NCBI GenBank assembly: GCA_027062125.1
Contig: JAMOTW010000115.1
Span: 1 to 6,090 of the forward strand
DNA: 6,090 nt
Reading direction: 5' to 3'
Origin: Thermococcus sp.
Lineage (GTDB): Archaea > Methanobacteriota_B > Thermococci > Thermococcales > Thermococcaceae
Below the pieces are notes generated by a model. That model saw only the letters and a list, made by a program, of their open reading frames with translations. It was not told where the DNA came from and did no database searches. Of the stretch, positions 4,745 to 6,090 are shown piece by piece; position 1 is the first letter of the stretch; each line of letters opens with the position of its first letter. Position numbers and translations under genes: made by a program.

Positions 4745-6090
4745 ATGAACGTGGACGAGAGGGATAAAATACTGCTCGGTCTTGGAACTGGGGTGCTGCT
4801 GGCCTCGTCCCTCAGGGTCTTTGTGGCCGGAGCGTACTCAAGTCTGGAGAAGACCTTCTTCTATGGAATGAACTTCCCCTCAGGACTGGGGATTCTCCTG
4901 CTCCTCCTGGCGGCACTGCTCGTCGGCAGGCTCAGCCGGAAGGTCGGGGCTGCGATAATGGCCGCCTACTCCCTCGCACTCCTCGCCACCGATGCCACGG
5001 AGTACGTCCACCTCATAGCGGCATTCGCCCTTCCCGTTGCGCTCGCCCTCGTCAAGGAGCTTGACGTCAAGTACCTCGCGATGGGACTCGTTGCGGACCT
5101 TTCACTTCGCGTGCTTGCCGTCGGTGCGGAGCCGGCCGACTTCCCGTACACGAGGGTTGTCCTGGCGCTCTTCATACTCCTCGGGACCTTCGCCCTCTGG
5201 AAGGAGCCGGGGACGCTCAAGAAGCCGGGCTTTGGCCTCTACGCCTTCGCGGCGCTCCTTGAGCTGGGACTGATTTACCCCAACGCGGTGATGCGCTACT
5301 CCGGAATGACCGTCTATTATCTCCCTGAGTTCGTCGGTTTTTCCCTGCTCCTCGCCCTGGCGATACTGCTCGGCCCGTACCTCGCGAGGAAGCCGGCCGT
5401 TGCGATGGCGCTCCTGATAATCGGCTCGGCGACGCTCTTCCTCAAGCCACTCTCGTTGGTCGGCCTTCCAATAGCCCTGGCCTCGACCATCGCCCTCGTT
5501 GAAAGCGCGAAGGGCAGCAGAGGGGGAATCATCGGAGCTGCTTACCTGTTCCTCGTCGCCACGCTTGCCCTGGGTGCTTACGTGGGAAGGGACATAGGGC
5601 TGCCCTTCATGGAGGACAGGCTCGAGGCCCTCATTCTGGCCGCCTCCGTCATCTACGCCCTCAGCGCCTACGGGAAGAACGCAGAGGCAAGCCTTCCGAG
5701 CGTAAAGGAGATTGCCGGCCCGCTCCTCGGCGTTGTGGTGGCCTCGGTCATCGTCCTCGCCCTCTTCAACGCGGGGCCGACCTACGTCGAGGCCAAGAAG
5801 GACGTTCTCGTGTGGACCTACAACGTCCACCAGGGATTCGGGCCGTACGACGGAACGTTCAACGGCTACGAGCTTGTGAACCTCCTGGCGGAGCAGAAAC
5901 CCAACATCTGGTTCGCCCAGGAGGTCGTCGGGGGAATGATAGGCAACGGCTACCAGGACGTTCCGCTCTTCATCTCTGCCCACCTCGGCTACGCCTACGA
6001 GTACAAGCCGGCCGTCGAGGGAACCTACGGAATAGCGGTCTTCTCCCACTGGCACATGAAGACGGAAAGCGAACTCAACCTCGAGAGCGT
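4745..6090 (+). CDS. Polytopic membrane protein with a C-terminal EEP (endonuclease/exonuclease/phosphatase) domain (partial)
   Basis: The frame is open to the window end; 448 residues are visible. Residues 9-343 form about 11-13 hydrophobic segments (for example near 9-30, 45-62, 66-84, 136-152, 192-211, 217-252, 260-279, 293-309, 325-343), many ending in Arg/Lys. From about residue 353 a soluble domain starts with VLVWTYNVHQGFGPYDG (N360 and H362), then PNIWFAQEV with E393, then YGIAVFSHW. This is the start of an EEP fold, where Asn and Glu at these places bind Mg2+ for phosphoester cleavage. About 95 of the usual 250 residues are present, so the full protein should be about 600 residues. 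The architecture resembles eukaryotic CWH43/PGAP2IP. The substrate is unknown; a membrane lipid or isoprenoid phosphate is a guess. ATG 4745 is chosen over 4739 because GGTGA (4735-4739) then has normal spacing. Confidence 0.8.
   Translation, partial: MNVDERDKILLGLGTGVLLASSLRVFVAGAYSSLEKTFFYGMNFPSGLGILLLLLAALLVGRLSRKVGAAIMAAYSLALLATDATEYVHLIAAFALPVALALVKELDVKYLAMGLVADLSLRVLAVGAEPADFPYTRVVLALFILLGTFALWKEPGTLKKPGFGLYAFAALLELGLIYPNAVMRYSGMTVYYLPEFVGFSLLLALAILLGPYLARKPAVAMALLIIGSATLFLKPLSLVGLPIALASTIALVESAKGSRGGIIGAAYLFLVATLALGAYVGRDIGLPFMEDRLEALILAASVIYALSAYGKNAEASLPSVKEIAGPLLGVVVASVIVLALFNAGPTYVEAKKDVLVWTYNVHQGFGPYDGTFNGYELVNLLAEQKPNIWFAQEVVGGMIGNGYQDVPLFISAHLGYAYEYKPAVEGTYGIAVFSHWHMKTESELNLES

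Noticed and set aside
5102..6055. Minus-strand open frame of 317 codons opposite the membrane-EEP gene
   Set aside because: The plus-strand frame is continuous, hydrophobic in a periodic way and ends in a recognisable EEP motif; the antisense product is Arg/Glu/Gly-rich without a domain.
1..6090. CRISPR array, tRNA or rRNA
   Set aside because: No regularly spaced direct repeats, tRNA-like arms or rRNA-like sequence were seen; nearly all of the window is protein-coding.

Overview
The window looks like chromosomal DNA of a hyperthermophilic euryarchaeon of the order Thermococcales, most likely Thermococcus. The basis is GC-rich coding with Lys/Glu-rich proteins, GGTG-type ribosome binding sites a few bases before ATG, very short leaders behind A-rich BRE/TATA promoters, and gene families typical of that group. 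This placement rests on family recognition and sequence style, not on a database search.

Layout. Positions 1-1845 (+) hold the 3' part of an operon for a dye-linked L-proline dehydrogenase-type complex: the tail of an upstream subunit (2-208), a small BFD-like [2Fe-2S] protein (414-686) and the FAD-binding beta subunit (679-1845). Between the first two lies a 209-bp step (205-413) bounded by a perfect 13-bp direct repeat, GGTGAGAGAATGA. It looks like an insertion that split a former ATGA stop/start overlap and yet kept an open frame running from one ATGA to the other. Positions 1851-2477 (-) hold a VapBC-type toxin-antitoxin pair that is more AT-rich than its neighbours. The antitoxin is intact, but the PIN-domain toxin is broken by a frameshift near 2160. 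Positions 2591-3268 (+) encode archaeal UMP kinase (pyrH). Positions 3337-4656 (+) encode a flavin pyridine-nucleotide:disulfide oxidoreductase of the NADH oxidase/CoA-disulfide reductase group. Position 4745 to the window end (+) is an incomplete membrane protein with about 11-13 predicted helices followed by an endonuclease/exonuclease/phosphatase (EEP) domain, an architecture that recalls the eukaryotic lipid-remodelling protein CWH43.

How the parts work together. The proline dehydrogenase genes form one translationally coupled unit in which electrons from an amino acid would pass through FAD and Fe-S carriers. The toxin-antitoxin pair is an accessory insertion whose stop lies 5 bp from the stop of the operon. 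pyrH, the NADH oxidase gene and the membrane-EEP gene each have their own promoter-like sequence and appear to be separate units. No tRNA, rRNA or CRISPR array was seen, and no gene-free stretch exceeds 300 bases.

The points most worth a second look are the 209-bp insert-like segment with its minus-strand promoter-like motif and hairpin, the frameshifted toxin beside an intact antitoxin, and the membrane-EEP fusion.
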